This document shows, piece after piece, positions 21,111 to 30,625 of a DNA stretch of 64,000 bases (position 1 is its first letter; the number at the start of each line of letters is the position of its first letter). Made by a program: the position numbers and the translations under genes. The DNA is taken from contig JAOASJ010000126.1 of the NCBI GenBank assembly GCA_030158725.1, positions 36,513 through 100,512 of the forward strand, written 5' to 3'. Source of the DNA: Bacteroidia bacterium. GTDB lineage: Bacteria; Bacteroidota; Bacteroidia; NS11-12g; UBA955. The notes below the pieces were generated by a model. That model did no database searches and was not told where the DNA came from. It saw only the letters and a list, made by a program, of their open reading frames with translations.

Positions 21111-21599
21111 ATGAAACAAATTAGCTTTTGTGTTTTAGCCTTTTTATTTTTGGCTTCTTGCAATACCAAATCAGGTAGCAATGAAAATTCAAACTCAACA
21201 ACTGAGAATAGCACTGAAATTTCAAACGAGCAAATCAACAATCCTGCTACAGCGAGCAATCCTACAGCTACTCCAACAGAATTTGCTATTATGAGTTTTA
21301 AAAACACTGAACACAATTTCGGAGATATTTTAGAAAATCAAAAAGTTGAAACAACATATGAATTTACCAATACCGGTAAAGTTGATTTGTTGATTAACGA
21401 TTGCCGAGCTTCTTGTGGTTGCACTGTTCCTAATTGGCCAAAAACACCAATCAAACCAGGTGCTTCTGGTGTCATTAAAGTTGTATTTGACAGTGCAGGT
21501 AAATCTGGTGAGAACAATAAAATAGTTACCGTATTGGCTAACATTAAAGAAGGTTCAATTGAACTTAAATTTAAAGCATCTGTACGTTCACTTAAATAA
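21111..21599 (+). CDS. DUF1573 domain lipoprotein
   Basis: lipobox FLASC; EHNFGDILENQKVETTYEFTNTGKVDLLINDCRASCGCTVPNWPKTPIKPG. Confidence 0.88.
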   Translation: MKQISFCVLAFLFLASCNTKSGSNENSNSTTENSTEISNEQINNPATASNPTATPTEFAIMSFKNTEHNFGDILENQKVETTYEFTNTGKVDLLINDCRASCGCTVPNWPKTPIKPGASGVIKVVFDSAGKSGENNKIVTVLANIKEGSIELKFKASVRSLK

Positions 21600-21609
21600 T
21601 TAAACAAAC

Positions 21610-21939
21610 ATGGACAATTCAATTATAATTTTACAAGCTCCTGCTTCAGGAGGTTCAAGCAGCTTCATGATCATGATGGGCTTGATGTTGGTGGTGATGT
21701 ATTTTTTTATGATCAGACCTCAACAAAAGAAAATGAAAGCTCAAAAGAAATTCATTGACGAAATGAAAAAAGGTGATTTAGTTGTTACCACTGGTGGTAT
21801 TCACGGTAAAGTAGTTTCTCTAGATGAAGGTTCTACGCTTGTGATTGATTCTGAAGGTACAAGATTGAAAATTGAAAAATCTTCAATTTCATCTGATTTA
21901 AGCGCACCTTTGAACGCAGTAGCAACAGCAAAAGCATAA
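21610..21939 (+). CDS. yajC: Preprotein translocase subunit YajC
   Basis: MVVMYFFMIRPQQKKMKAQKKFIDEMKKGDLVVTTGGIHGKV. Confidence 0.95.
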   Translation: MDNSIIILQAPASGGSSSFMIMMGLMLVVMYFFMIRPQQKKMKAQKKFIDEMKKGDLVVTTGGIHGKVVSLDEGSTLVIDSEGTRLKIEKSSISSDLSAPLNAVATAKA

Positions 21940-21943
21940 TTCT

Positions 21944-22528
21944 ATGCTCAGGGTTGGTATAACTGGAGGTATTGGAAGCGGAAAAACAACAGTTTGTTCA
22001 ATATTTGAAAGACTTGGAGTTCCTGTTTATTACGCCGATTCAAGAGCCAAAGAATTAGTTAATACCAATTCAGAATTACAAAACAAAATTACAAATGCCT
22101 TCGGGCAAAACTCTTTTATAGAAGGCGCGTATAATCGCGCCTTCATTGCTTCTATCGTTTTTTCTGATAAGGAAAAACTTGAATTGTTAAATTCAATTAT
22201 CCATCCCTTTGTCTTAAATGATTGGGAAGTTTTTTGTCATGAACATGCACATTGCTCTTATGTAATTAAGGAGGCTGCTATTATGCTTGAAACAGATAGC
22301 AAAAACTCAATCGACCATATTGTTCTTGTTCATTCGCCATTGGAAACAAGAATTCAAAGAATTCAAAAAAGAGATAAGGTCTCTGAAGCTGAAATCAAAG
22401 CTAGAATTGAATCTCAGATGTCTGAAGATGATAAAATGAAATTGGCAGATTCAGTGATTTATAACGACCAAGAACATTCATTAATTGAACAGGTTCTGGC
22501 TTTGCATCAAAAATTCAACTTACTTTAA
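21944..22528 (+). CDS. coaE: Dephospho-CoA kinase
   Basis: RVGITGGIGSGKTTVCSIFERLGVPVYYADSRAKEL. Confidence 0.95.
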   Translation: MLRVGITGGIGSGKTTVCSIFERLGVPVYYADSRAKELVNTNSELQNKITNAFGQNSFIEGAYNRAFIASIVFSDKEKLELLNSIIHPFVLNDWEVFCHEHAHCSYVIKEAAIMLETDSKNSIDHIVLVHSPLETRIQRIQKRDKVSEAEIKARIESQMSEDDKMKLADSVIYNDQEHSLIEQVLALHQKFNLL

Positions 22529-23248
22529 TTGATTCAAATACATTTTAATTGTATTTGACATGCCGTATTCCAAGGCATCACAAATTAGTGCATGTCCAAT
22601 GCTAACTTCTAATAAACCAGGGATATTTTGAGCAAAGTATTTTAAATTAAATAAGTCTAAATCGTGTCCAGCATTTATGCCTAGGCCATATTCTAAAGCT
22701 TTTTCAGCTGTTTCTCTATAAGGCTTGATAGCAGCTTCTTTATTGCTTGGGAAATTTACTGCATAGTATTCAGTGTATAATTCTATTCTATCAGTGCCAG
22801 TGTTTGATGCTGATTCAATAAGTGAAGGGTCTGGATTTAAAAATATACTGCTTCTAATGCCTGCGGCTTTAAATTTTGCAATAGTTTCTTTTAAAAAGTC
22901 TAAATGTTTAACCGTGTCCCAACCTGCATTACTAGTCAACACATCTGGTGGATCTGGTACCAATGTTACTTGATGTGGTTTAACTTCTAAAACCATTTTA
23001 ATAAAGTCTTCGCTGGGATAACCTTCAATGTTGTATTCGGTTTTAACCGTGTTTTTAAGGGCATATACATCGTCAAAACGGATATGCCTCTGATCCGGTC
23101 GCGGATGGATAGTTATGCCTTCAGCGCCATAAGATTCAATTTTCTCAGCGAATTTAATGATATCAGGATTGTTACCCCCTCTAGCATTCCTAATGGTTGC
23201 TAATTTATTGATGTTAACACTTAATTTGGTCTTATTTATAATTTCCAT
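22520..23248 (-). CDS. pdxJ: Pyridoxine 5'-phosphate synthase
   Basis: LSVNINKLATIRNARGGNNPD...GITIHPRPDQRHI...LGINAGHDLDLFNL. Confidence 0.96.
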   Translation of the reverse strand: MEIINKTKLSVNINKLATIRNARGGNNPDIIKFAEKIESYGAEGITIHPRPDQRHIRFDDVYALKNTVKTEYNIEGYPSEDFIKMVLEVKPHQVTLVPDPPDVLTSNAGWDTVKHLDFLKETIAKFKAAGIRSSIFLNPDPSLIESASNTGTDRIELYTEYYAVNFPSNKEAAIKPYRETAEKALEYGLGINAGHDLDLFNLKYFAQNIPGLLEVSIGHALICDALEYGMSNTIKMYLNQLK

Positions 23249-25221
23249 TGTAGTTGAAAAGTTAAGTCGCTTGTATGGGGTTGGTCTATGTAATTTAATC
23301 CTGTTCCATTGCTTCCAACACCTGCAAATGAGCTGCGTGCAAATCTAAACCAAATTTGCAGATCTTTTTGTATTTGGTGCTTAATTAATATGTAGGTTCT
23401 GCTTCCTTTTCCTATATATGCTGGAATATTAAAAGTACCCGGTACATCATTTTCATAAGCGAAGGTTCTTGTATTGTAATCGTCGGAGCTGAAATTGCTG
23501 TATCGAAAGCTTATGTTGGTCTTTGTATTGAGCATGAATTGAACGTCTTGGTAAATCAAACTCCCATTACTTGGACTGCGGTTTTCAATTTGATAGTTTA
23601 CAATTTCAATTCGATTTCTGAGTTTTATTTTATCAAATTTGGTCTCACTATGCAAACGAAATACTGTTTTTTGATGTCTTTCTAGGCTGTGGATATTGTC
23701 ATACGAATCTTCATTCTGTTGATGCTCTGTATGTTTTAGTCTTAAGTAGATTGAAAATGCTTGTTTGGTTTTATAAGCAATTTCTAACATCTGTTCTGTT
23801 TGATAACTTTTCGCATCAACTCTGAATTTGGGTTTATCAAACTGACATAAATCGTTGTATAAACTCAAGGTAAATTTACCAGGTAACTGCGTGCTTAAGC
23901 CCAAATAAAATCCCTTTTCATTGCTATTGGTGCTAGAGCTTCCAAAGCCATTACTTAATCGTGTGTCATCGGCAACTGTATAATAACGGGTTAGTATACT
24001 TAAGTCTGACTTTTTTCCTAATGTTCTTAATAAGCCACATACCAATGACTTTCCGCTTTTTATTGGTAGTGAGAGTTCTCCAAAGATTAAATTGTTTTTG
24101 ATGTGAAATTTCCAATCCAAACCCATTCTAATTTTGGAACTATTAATCATTTCAGTTTCTATTGCAGCGTATTTTGTTTTGGTAAAAGGATTTAATTTAA
24201 TGCTGTTGTATATTAAACTTGAACCTATTTCCATTTTTTTAAATTTAAATAAAGTATGGCATCCACTTAAGTATTGATACAATTGATGTCTGCTTTTTTG
24301 TTCTTCACTATTTCTGTAATAACCGGTATTTAATATGCTTCCAATTGTGGTTTCGTTGCTGTCGTTTTTTATCTTGGTATCCAATTGTCGTATGCCAGTA
24401 AAGAGTATGGCTTCAACATTTGAACCAATGTTTTTTCGTATTGATAGCCCTCTTAAAAAACCTGTTTCATTGAATGATTTGTATGGTTTACATCCAATAT
24501 TATTTTTCATTATTTGCATAACTAAGGCCGAAGTTCCGCTGGATATTCCAGTACCTAAACTGAGTCCTTGCGCAAAATTTATTTGTTGGTCGCCGATTAA
24601 AATACTCTGAATTTTATTCTTTGGCTTGATTAAAACATAAGCCGATTGAAACAACATTTTTTCGGGTTCACCTGCATCTTTTTCAATATGTAATCCGTAA
24701 TCTAAATTGATGGATTCTGATTGGTATAAGAATCCGATTTTAGAACGGTTTCCTGCAAATTTATTTGAGTCGTTGGAGCTGAAACCCAAAGATTTTTCCA
24801 ATCTGTAGCTATATTTCAAACGCAATAACTCTTGGTGTTTTTGTTTGAGAATGGTTTGAAAGGAGAAGTCATTGACATCAAACACCGATAGAATACGATT
24901 AATCTCAATGGAATCGAGTCCTTCAATGGTTTGTAATTCGTATTTAGATTTAATTGGACCATATGTTTTTTGATGTTCTAAAATGTGTTCCACTTGCCCA
25001 TATGCAAGTAGATTTAATGAATGAAAATTAAGTTGGCTAATTTTGTTAAGGTTTAATTTTTTGTTCATCCATTGCTTATTGTCCAGTTCAGAATAGTCAA
25101 TTTCGTTGTCGGAAATTAAATTACTAGATTCTATAAGTTTTTCGAATTCTGAATTGTCAGAATCTTGGGCCCGAATTTGGCCACAGAAAAGAATTATGAA
25201 AAGACTAAGACTTAATTTCAT
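23236..25221 (-). CDS. Outer-membrane beta-barrel protein with N-terminal ComEA-like HhH region
   Basis: 661 aa; signal peptide; LNLNKISQLNFHSLNLL...YGPIKSKYELQTIEGLDSIEINRIL; barrel-like C-term. Confidence 0.75.
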   Translation of the reverse strand: MKLSLSLFIILFCGQIRAQDSDNSEFEKLIESSNLISDNEIDYSELDNKQWMNKKLNLNKISQLNFHSLNLLAYGQVEHILEHQKTYGPIKSKYELQTIEGLDSIEINRILSVFDVNDFSFQTILKQKHQELLRLKYSYRLEKSLGFSSNDSNKFAGNRSKIGFLYQSESINLDYGLHIEKDAGEPEKMLFQSAYVLIKPKNKIQSILIGDQQINFAQGLSLGTGISSGTSALVMQIMKNNIGCKPYKSFNETGFLRGLSIRKNIGSNVEAILFTGIRQLDTKIKNDSNETTIGSILNTGYYRNSEEQKSRHQLYQYLSGCHTLFKFKKMEIGSSLIYNSIKLNPFTKTKYAAIETEMINSSKIRMGLDWKFHIKNNLIFGELSLPIKSGKSLVCGLLRTLGKKSDLSILTRYYTVADDTRLSNGFGSSSTNSNEKGFYLGLSTQLPGKFTLSLYNDLCQFDKPKFRVDAKSYQTEQMLEIAYKTKQAFSIYLRLKHTEHQQNEDSYDNIHSLERHQKTVFRLHSETKFDKIKLRNRIEIVNYQIENRSPSNGSLIYQDVQFMLNTKTNISFRYSNFSSDDYNTRTFAYENDVPGTFNIPAYIGKGSRTYILIKHQIQKDLQIWFRFARSSFAGVGSNGTGLNYIDQPHTSDLTFQLQWKL

Positions 25222-26008
25222 AGGCTAGGCTTAAACAAGTGCTAAATCCGAGAATAATATGGGCGGTAAAAGCAAAACCAAGTTCTACTTTCTTCTTTTT
25301 CATACCAATGCCTAAACCTAATTGTCTGCCCGCATTGCTGCTGCATATATTTATATTAAATATAGAATCTTTTTGAACAGACAGGGCTGCTTTTAATTGA
25401 ATGGGAATAAGTTTTGATTTTTCAATCTCAAGCAAAAGTTTGATTCTTTTCTCAATGTTATACGCAAGGCCCCAGACGATTGTTTGATTGTGGTTAAATT
25501 CATTCCCTGTGTTTGTTTTGAAATGGATTAAATTTTTAACTAAGAAACTGGTTTTGATTTTAGAGTTTGGCACCACACTAATTGAGAGATCGATGTTGTA
25601 CCGTTTTCTAAGAGCATATTTTGTAATGGACATTAATTCGAGATGACCTTTAAGTCCCACACTTATGTCTTTACTTGGTTTTAATGCTGTGCTTAATCCA
25701 ATCTTATTGAAATGATAGGCTTGATTTCCCTCGTTTTGCCAAGAAATACCTGCGCCAAAATGTGATGTTGAGGATTGCAGATTCATTCCCACTGCATATA
25801 AATCTTTTACACCATATGGATTGCTAATTGAATAGGAGAGTGTTGTTTTTGCATTTATCAATTCTGCGGGGTTGTTTAATGCTGCAAAACATGAATTGCC
25901 TTGACTAATGCAAGAAGAGAATGCGTAATAACCATAGGCTTGGGCATTCGCATGATTCAGTTTACCCCATAGCAAAGCTGTAATCAAAAATATAGTTTTG
26001 AAATTCAT
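25205..26008 (-). CDS. Putative outer-membrane protein (PorV/PorQ-like appearance)
   Basis: 267 aa; signal peptide; AFSSCISQGNSCFAALNNPAELINAKTTLSYSISNPYG. Confidence 0.55.
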   Translation of the reverse strand: MNFKTIFLITALLWGKLNHANAQAYGYYAFSSCISQGNSCFAALNNPAELINAKTTLSYSISNPYGVKDLYAVGMNLQSSTSHFGAGISWQNEGNQAYHFNKIGLSTALKPSKDISVGLKGHLELMSITKYALRKRYNIDLSISVVPNSKIKTSFLVKNLIHFKTNTGNEFNHNQTIVWGLAYNIEKRIKLLLEIEKSKLIPIQLKAALSVQKDSIFNINICSSNAGRQLGLGIGMKKKKVELGFAFTAHIILGFSTCLSLAYEIKS

Positions 26009-26174
26009 AGTGTTCGTTTAACCCAAAGATAGTAAAAGAAATTCAATGTTACAACATAGGATTTAGGCCTTGGTCTTTAATGAAATTCCTTTTTTGAATA
26101 CAGTTTTTATTGCCGGGGCTAAACATTTATGATATAATTCTAAAATATCCAACAAACCATTTAATTTTGCATAA

Positions 26175-26870
26175 ATGATAAAAGCAAAATTTGCAGTTAT
26201 AGGTCTAGGTCGTTTCGGCGGAAAAATTGCAAGGCAACTCTCTAGAAGAGGTGCTGAGGTAGTTGCAATAGATGACAATGAAGATAAAGTAGAGGTGCTT
26301 AAAGAAGACGTAGCTATGGCAATAACCATGGATGCAACTGAAATAAATGCCCTAAAAAGTTTTAAAATTGAAGAGATGGATGCTGTCGTTGTCGCGATAG
26401 GAGAAAATTTTGAAGCATTGATTTTAACCGTGGTGAACTTAATGGAGTTAAAAATCAAACGTATTATTGCACGTGCAGGCTCACCTCACCAAAAGTTGAT
26501 TTTAGAAAAATTGGGTATAACCGAGACATTGTCTCCCGAAGAGGAAGTTGGTATCTTAGTAGCTGAAAGACTAATTCACCCAAGTGTGAAAACCTTTTTG
26601 CAATTGCCAGATGGTTATGAAATTGCTGAGATTTCGGCACCAAAGGGTATCAAGAATATGACAATCGAAAAAATTGAATTCGATGTGAAGTATAATTTGA
26701 CTTTAATCACAATTAAACGTCTTTATGAGGTAGATAAAAGAGGAAAGATTGAACACGAAAGACATTTGCTAGGTGTTGTTCAATCCAATACGGTAATTTA
26801 CGAGCAAGATGAAATTATTGTAATGGGAAAAGAAATCGATATTGAAAGATTTATCGAACTAAACAAATAG
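26175..26870 (+). CDS. TrkA/KtrA-type potassium channel regulatory subunit (RCK)
   Basis: 231 aa; FAVIGLGRFGGKIARQLSRRGAEVVAIDDNEDKVE. Confidence 0.93.
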   Translation: MIKAKFAVIGLGRFGGKIARQLSRRGAEVVAIDDNEDKVEVLKEDVAMAITMDATEINALKSFKIEEMDAVVVAIGENFEALILTVVNLMELKIKRIIARAGSPHQKLILEKLGITETLSPEEEVGILVAERLIHPSVKTFLQLPDGYEIAEISAPKGIKNMTIEKIEFDVKYNLTLITIKRLYEVDKRGKIEHERHLLGVVQSNTVIYEQDEIIVMGKEIDIERFIELNK

Positions 26871-26884
26871 AAAAATATTTAACA

Positions 26885-26919
26885 TAAAAAAAGCCCGAAT
26901 ATTAATTCGGGCTTTTTTT
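26885..26919. terminator. Bidirectional terminator
   Basis: AAAAAAAGCCCGAAT-ATTA-ATTCGGGCTTTTTTT. Confidence 0.88.
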
Positions 26920-26932
26920 ATGAAGTAAATAT

Positions 26933-27088
26933 CTAGACTTTATTGCTGCCTTTTATTACACGCAATAAAAATGCTATAACAGCTATGACCAGTAAAACGT
27001 GAATAATGCCACTTGCATTATAACCAATGTAACCAATGGCCCATAATACAACCAAGACTACAGCTAATAAATATAAAGTATTTGACAT
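26933..27088 (-). CDS. lmo0937-like small membrane protein (51 aa), absent from supplied ORF track
   Basis: MSNTLYLLAVVLVVLWAIGYIGYNASGIIHVLLVIAVIAFLLRVIKGSNKV. Confidence 0.85.
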   Translation of the reverse strand: MSNTLYLLAVVLVVLWAIGYIGYNASGIIHVLLVIAVIAFLLRVIKGSNKV

Positions 27089-27089
27089 A

Positions 27090-27410
27090 TTACAATAAGA
27101 TAATAATTAAAATAATTAGCAGAACTGCACCAGTAGAAATATATATACCACTTCTAGATCCGTGTACTTGAGCTTTCATTCTTTTAAGTTCAGATTTTAA
27201 TTGAGTTTTCTCTTTTTTTGAGAGTTTAGATTTATCCATTGCATTAATTTCATTTATTCTATTGATTAAAATACTTGAATTTTGTTTTGCGGATATTTCT
27301 GTTTGAGTAAGTGGTGCTGTCTCGTTATGCGACTTAGCATTTAAGTTATTTATTGAAAAATTACTTAGAATAATTGCAATAATGAATATTGCTTTTTTGA
27401 TGTTTTTCAT
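27090..27410 (-). CDS. Small exported protein with C-terminal TM
   Basis: 106 aa; signal peptide, charged linker, GIYISTGAVLLIILIIILL. Confidence 0.65.
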   Translation of the reverse strand: MKNIKKAIFIIAIILSNFSINNLNAKSHNETAPLTQTEISAKQNSSILINRINEINAMDKSKLSKKEKTQLKSELKRMKAQVHGSRSGIYISTGAVLLIILIIILL

Positions 27411-27426
27411 GTGCTTGAATTGTTTT

Positions 27427-28050
27427 TTAAAAATGTACTGCTACCCCAAAAGTTGAAACGCCTGTAGAAAGGTCAAGGAATAACCCTGCTTTCGAATTGA
27501 TGTGATATTCTGAACCTATATGGGCATCTAAATATAAGTTGCTGCCTTCGTTTATTACCTTAGTGTCGCCATAATAAGTGTTTTGCCATTTGGTCCTTCT
27601 TAATGCAAACCCTAATGATCCTGCCAAGTAAAAATCCCATTTGCTATTGGCCTTTAAAATGTCATCAAAGTAGTATGAACCTTTAACACCCATTGGTATA
27701 ACGGTTTGCACATATGAATAATCTTGGTATGGATGGTTAGGACCGCCCCAATAGTAGTACTTCTTGTAAGTATACATTGAAATAAAAGGCGCCAAGGTGA
27801 AGTTTTTTGCAACATCAAATTCATAGTTGGCGTGAATTACTGGAGTGTTATGACCAACATACCCATAGTAGCCTATGCCTAGTCCAATATTTAATGTATT
27901 TCCATATGATCTGTTAACGGGTTTTGAAACTGGATTTGCTGAAGCATTTAATGAAAGGAAAACTAAAAATAGACAGATGCTACTTTTTAGGATTGTTTTT
28001 TTTGATGATTTAATTTGCATGAATTGAATTACTTGTAATTGTTGTTTCAA
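27427..28050 (-). CDS. Outer-membrane beta-barrel protein
   Basis: 207 aa; signal peptide, alternating aromatic strands, terminal F (STFGVAVHF). Confidence 0.65.
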   Translation of the reverse strand: MKQQLQVIQFMQIKSSKKTILKSSICLFLVFLSLNASANPVSKPVNRSYGNTLNIGLGIGYYGYVGHNTPVIHANYEFDVAKNFTLAPFISMYTYKKYYYWGGPNHPYQDYSYVQTVIPMGVKGSYYFDDILKANSKWDFYLAGSLGFALRRTKWQNTYYGDTKVINEGSNLYLDAHIGSEYHINSKAGLFLDLSTGVSTFGVAVHF

Positions 28051-28154
28051 ATGTAGTTATAAATGAGTCAATTAGGGTTAGTTATTAATTAAAGTTATAT
28101 ACATAACTCATTGTTTTTTAATTTGTTAAATCGCGAGAATTAATAAATTTTAAA

Positions 28155-28202
28155 ACCACAAATTCACTAAGTGTATTGTATTTTACTTAATGAATTTATG
28201 GT
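28155..28202 (-). repeat. Long inverted repeat (18-bp arms, 12-nt loop)
   Basis: ACCACAAATTCACTAAGT / ACTTAATGAATTTATGGT; the two non-Watson-Crick positions are G-U wobbles on minus-strand RNA. Confidence 0.75.
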
Positions 28203-28223
28203 TAAGGTAAGCTTGATTTTAAC

Positions 28224-28865
28224 TTATAAAAATCTGTATCCGAATGTTGCTTGGTACCAAATGTTTTTATAACGTGGGGTAGTTGATGTTCCATCGCCAA
28301 CATTGTTTTGTACATCCCATGCAAGACGAACGCCGACTACAACTTGATTAATGCCAATGTCCGCACCACAGATTAAGGACATGATGTTTTTTCTTACATT
28401 GTCATGTTTAAATTCTTGTTCTTGGGCATAACTGGTTAGACTATTAGTAAATACATCATTTTGTTTTACTAAATAAGAATATTGAGGACCAGCTAACAGA
28501 GTTAGAAAAGAAACTGGTTTAAGCTGAAACATTATCGGAACATCAATATACGTTGTTGTTCTGGTAAGTTGGTAGCTGCTTCCAAGTATAGAGCCATTGG
28601 CTTTAAAACCTTTTCTTGACAATAAAAACTCCGGTTGTATGCCAAACAATTTACCAATAGGAATAGCAGCGAAGGCACCAAATGCCAAACCAAATTTAGG
28701 ATCTGCTACAAAGTCTTGGCCTTGCTCGTCATAAACATTAGAATAATTACTTCCTATTTTTGCACCTATAAGGAAACGGTCGCGGTGGTCCCCAATTTCT
28801 AATCCTTTACCCAAACAATTTGAAGTGAAAAGTGATAAGCTAATTAAGGCTATAAATAGTTTCAT
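28224..28865 (-). CDS. Outer-membrane beta-barrel/porin family protein (ATG 28865 preferred)
   Basis: MKLFIALISLSLFTSNC...RFLIGAKIGSNYSNVYDEQGQDFVADPKFGLAFGAFAAIPIG. Confidence 0.75.
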   Translation of the reverse strand: MKLFIALISLSLFTSNCLGKGLEIGDHRDRFLIGAKIGSNYSNVYDEQGQDFVADPKFGLAFGAFAAIPIGKLFGIQPEFLLSRKGFKANGSILGSSYQLTRTTTYIDVPIMFQLKPVSFLTLLAGPQYSYLVKQNDVFTNSLTSYAQEQEFKHDNVRKNIMSLICGADIGINQVVVGVRLAWDVQNNVGDGTSTTPRYKNIWYQATFGYRFL

Positions 28866-28866
28866 A

Positions 28867-29325
28867 TTATTTGCTTGTTTTTTTAGCATCAACATTTTTA
28901 ACCGTTAGGTCTTTAAATGCTTTTCCTAACTCATCCATGTCGCGACTGAATTCTGTTTTAAATGTTTCCCATTTTTCTTTGCCTTCAGCCTTGTAATCGT
29001 CCATTGACTTTTTCATGTCATTGTTCTTGCTTTCCAAAGCCTCAAGTTTTTTGTTGTAGTCTTCTCTTGCTTCTTTCTTTTCAGTGGCAATTCTAGCTTT
29101 GAATTCAATGATGCTTTTTTCGTTTTCTGCAATTCTTGCAGCTGTTTGTACCCTGTAAGAATCGATATCATTTTGATATTCTTCTTGGGCAATAGCTAAA
29201 TCTTGTTTAGCTTCTGTTACATCTTCTTTAGCATCTTCAACTTTTTGTGCTGGTGAAGTACATGCAATAAAACTTCCAGATACTAAGATGGCAATTGCTG
29301 CGATGTTTGTTAATTTATTTTTCAT
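28867..29325 (-). CDS. Coiled-coil lipoprotein
   Basis: 152 aa; lipobox LVSGSFIAC, long charged heptad-like region. Confidence 0.7.
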   Translation of the reverse strand: MKNKLTNIAAIAILVSGSFIACTSPAQKVEDAKEDVTEAKQDLAIAQEEYQNDIDSYRVQTAARIAENEKSIIEFKARIATEKKEAREDYNKKLEALESKNNDMKKSMDDYKAEGKEKWETFKTEFSRDMDELGKAFKDLTVKNVDAKKTSK

Positions 29326-29460
29326 TATATTGTTGATTAATGTTGTTTTGTTTGTTGGTTTTTTTTGTTGTTTTAGATATTGATTATTAAGTGAATTATA
29401 GAGAATTGAATGAATTTAATCTTTAAGATAAATTCATCTCAATCATTTCTTTTGAGGTTT

Positions 29461-29835
29461 TTATTTTTTCTTGAACATTTGCAAGATTTTATTGAACGCA
29501 AATTGGGTGTATTCGGGGTGTTTGCTTAAAAGATTGCTTACACCTATCATGATTCCCGAACCAATTATTTTGGTCACTGGACCAGAACTTATAAGTTCAA
29601 AAGTTTTTTTAGCGAGGTAACCGCCAGATATTCCAATTCCTGAATTAATTAAACTGTCTTTGATCTCATTGCTTTCAGAAGGAACACTTAAAATTGACTT
29701 AATTAAATTTTGTGGTTTAAAAGAGTTGGAAAGTTGATTGAACGAAATTTGAACATTGGCCTTGTCAATTTCAAATTGATTTTCTAAATCAAATAATAGA
29801 GAATCTATTTCTTCATATTTTTCTATTTTTCTCAT
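29461..29835 (-). CDS. Hypothetical protein
   Basis: 124 aa; overlaps the start-stop region of the upstream holin-like gene. Confidence 0.6.
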   Translation of the reverse strand: MRKIEKYEEIDSLLFDLENQFEIDKANVQISFNQLSNSFKPQNLIKSILSVPSESNEIKDSLINSGIGISGGYLAKKTFELISSGPVTKIIGSGIMIGVSNLLSKHPEYTQFAFNKILQMFKKK

Positions 29836-30176
29836 TGATTTAGAGTTGTTTTAATTAGGTATTGACCTACCGATTTTTTTATTGTTTTGGACATTATTAA
29901 TGCACTTAAAATGCCTAGTACAATAAATGCCAAAGAGACTATTAAAAATCCCCAAATTTTATTGTTTAAAATATCTCCAAGATATAATGCAGATGCAATT
30001 CCGGTGAATATTAAAGAAATTATAACGGTGATGAAAATTGTGATCCAAATAATCAATGAACTTATGAAAATTGATGCTGTTTTAATGGATTTTAGTTTTA
30101 TGATTTCAACTTGAGTTTTGCCCAGCGTTTCTATACTAATTAATAAATCTTCTAAAGGTTTTTTTATACTGTCCAT
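29832..30176 (-). CDS. Phage-holin/DUF1469-like two-TM membrane protein
   Basis: 114 aa; SLIIWITIFITVIISLIFTGIASALYLGDILNNKIWGFLIVSLAFIVLGILSALI. Confidence 0.7.
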   Translation of the reverse strand: MDSIKKPLEDLLISIETLGKTQVEIIKLKSIKTASIFISSLIIWITIFITVIISLIFTGIASALYLGDILNNKIWGFLIVSLAFIVLGILSALIMSKTIKKSVGQYLIKTTLNQ

Positions 30177-30191
30177 ATTTAAAATAAAGAA

Positions 30192-30219
30192 ACGAAGAAG
30201 TGAGATTGCACTTCTTCGT
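30192..30219 (-). terminator. Perfect 11-bp inverted repeat after YtxH gene (possible intra-operon attenuator)
   Basis: ACGAAGAAGTG-AGATTG-CACTTCTTCGT, followed on minus strand by TTCTTTATTTT. Confidence 0.65.
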
Positions 30220-30239
30220 AATGAATCTTCTAATCGTGA

Positions 30240-30497
30240 TTAATCTTCGGCTTTTTCTGCTTTTGCTTGGAGATCCTTGCCAAGTTTTTCAGCATTGTGT
30301 TTTAGTTCTTCAAACTTAGAGTTAACACCCTCTAAAAATTCATTGAATTTATCACTTAAATCTTCTGCTAGGTCTTCTCCTTTGTTGGCCAACTTGCGTC
30401 TGGTGGTGCTGCCCTTTTCGGGGGCAAATAAAATCCCTAATGTAGCGCCAAGGGCTAATCCTGCCATAACACCTAATAAAACTTTTCCTGTACTCAT
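30240..30497 (-). CDS. YtxH domain protein
   Basis: MSTGKVLLGVMAGLALGATLGILFAPEKGSTTRRKLANKGEDLAEDL. Confidence 0.88.
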   Translation of the reverse strand: MSTGKVLLGVMAGLALGATLGILFAPEKGSTTRRKLANKGEDLAEDLSDKFNEFLEGVNSKFEELKHNAEKLGKDLQAKAEKAED

Positions 30498-30625
30498 AAT
30501 TGTATTTTTATGAGAGCAAAATTGCACTTTATAAAACCAAAAGACTTACACCTGAGGAGCTATATCTTGCACATTTCACATGTTTTTAGATTCAAATATT
30601 TAAATTGGGATTTAATTATTTGACA

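Noticed and set aside
26063-26458. 131-aa minus-strand ORF overlapping the TrkA-like gene
   Set aside because: Low-complexity Ser/Thr/Ala shadow ORF opposite a clear RCK-domain gene.
29832-30176. Holin-like gene as a prophage remnant
   Set aside because: No other phage genes nearby; two-TM holin-like proteins of this kind are chromosomal and fit the YtxH/AraC cluster.
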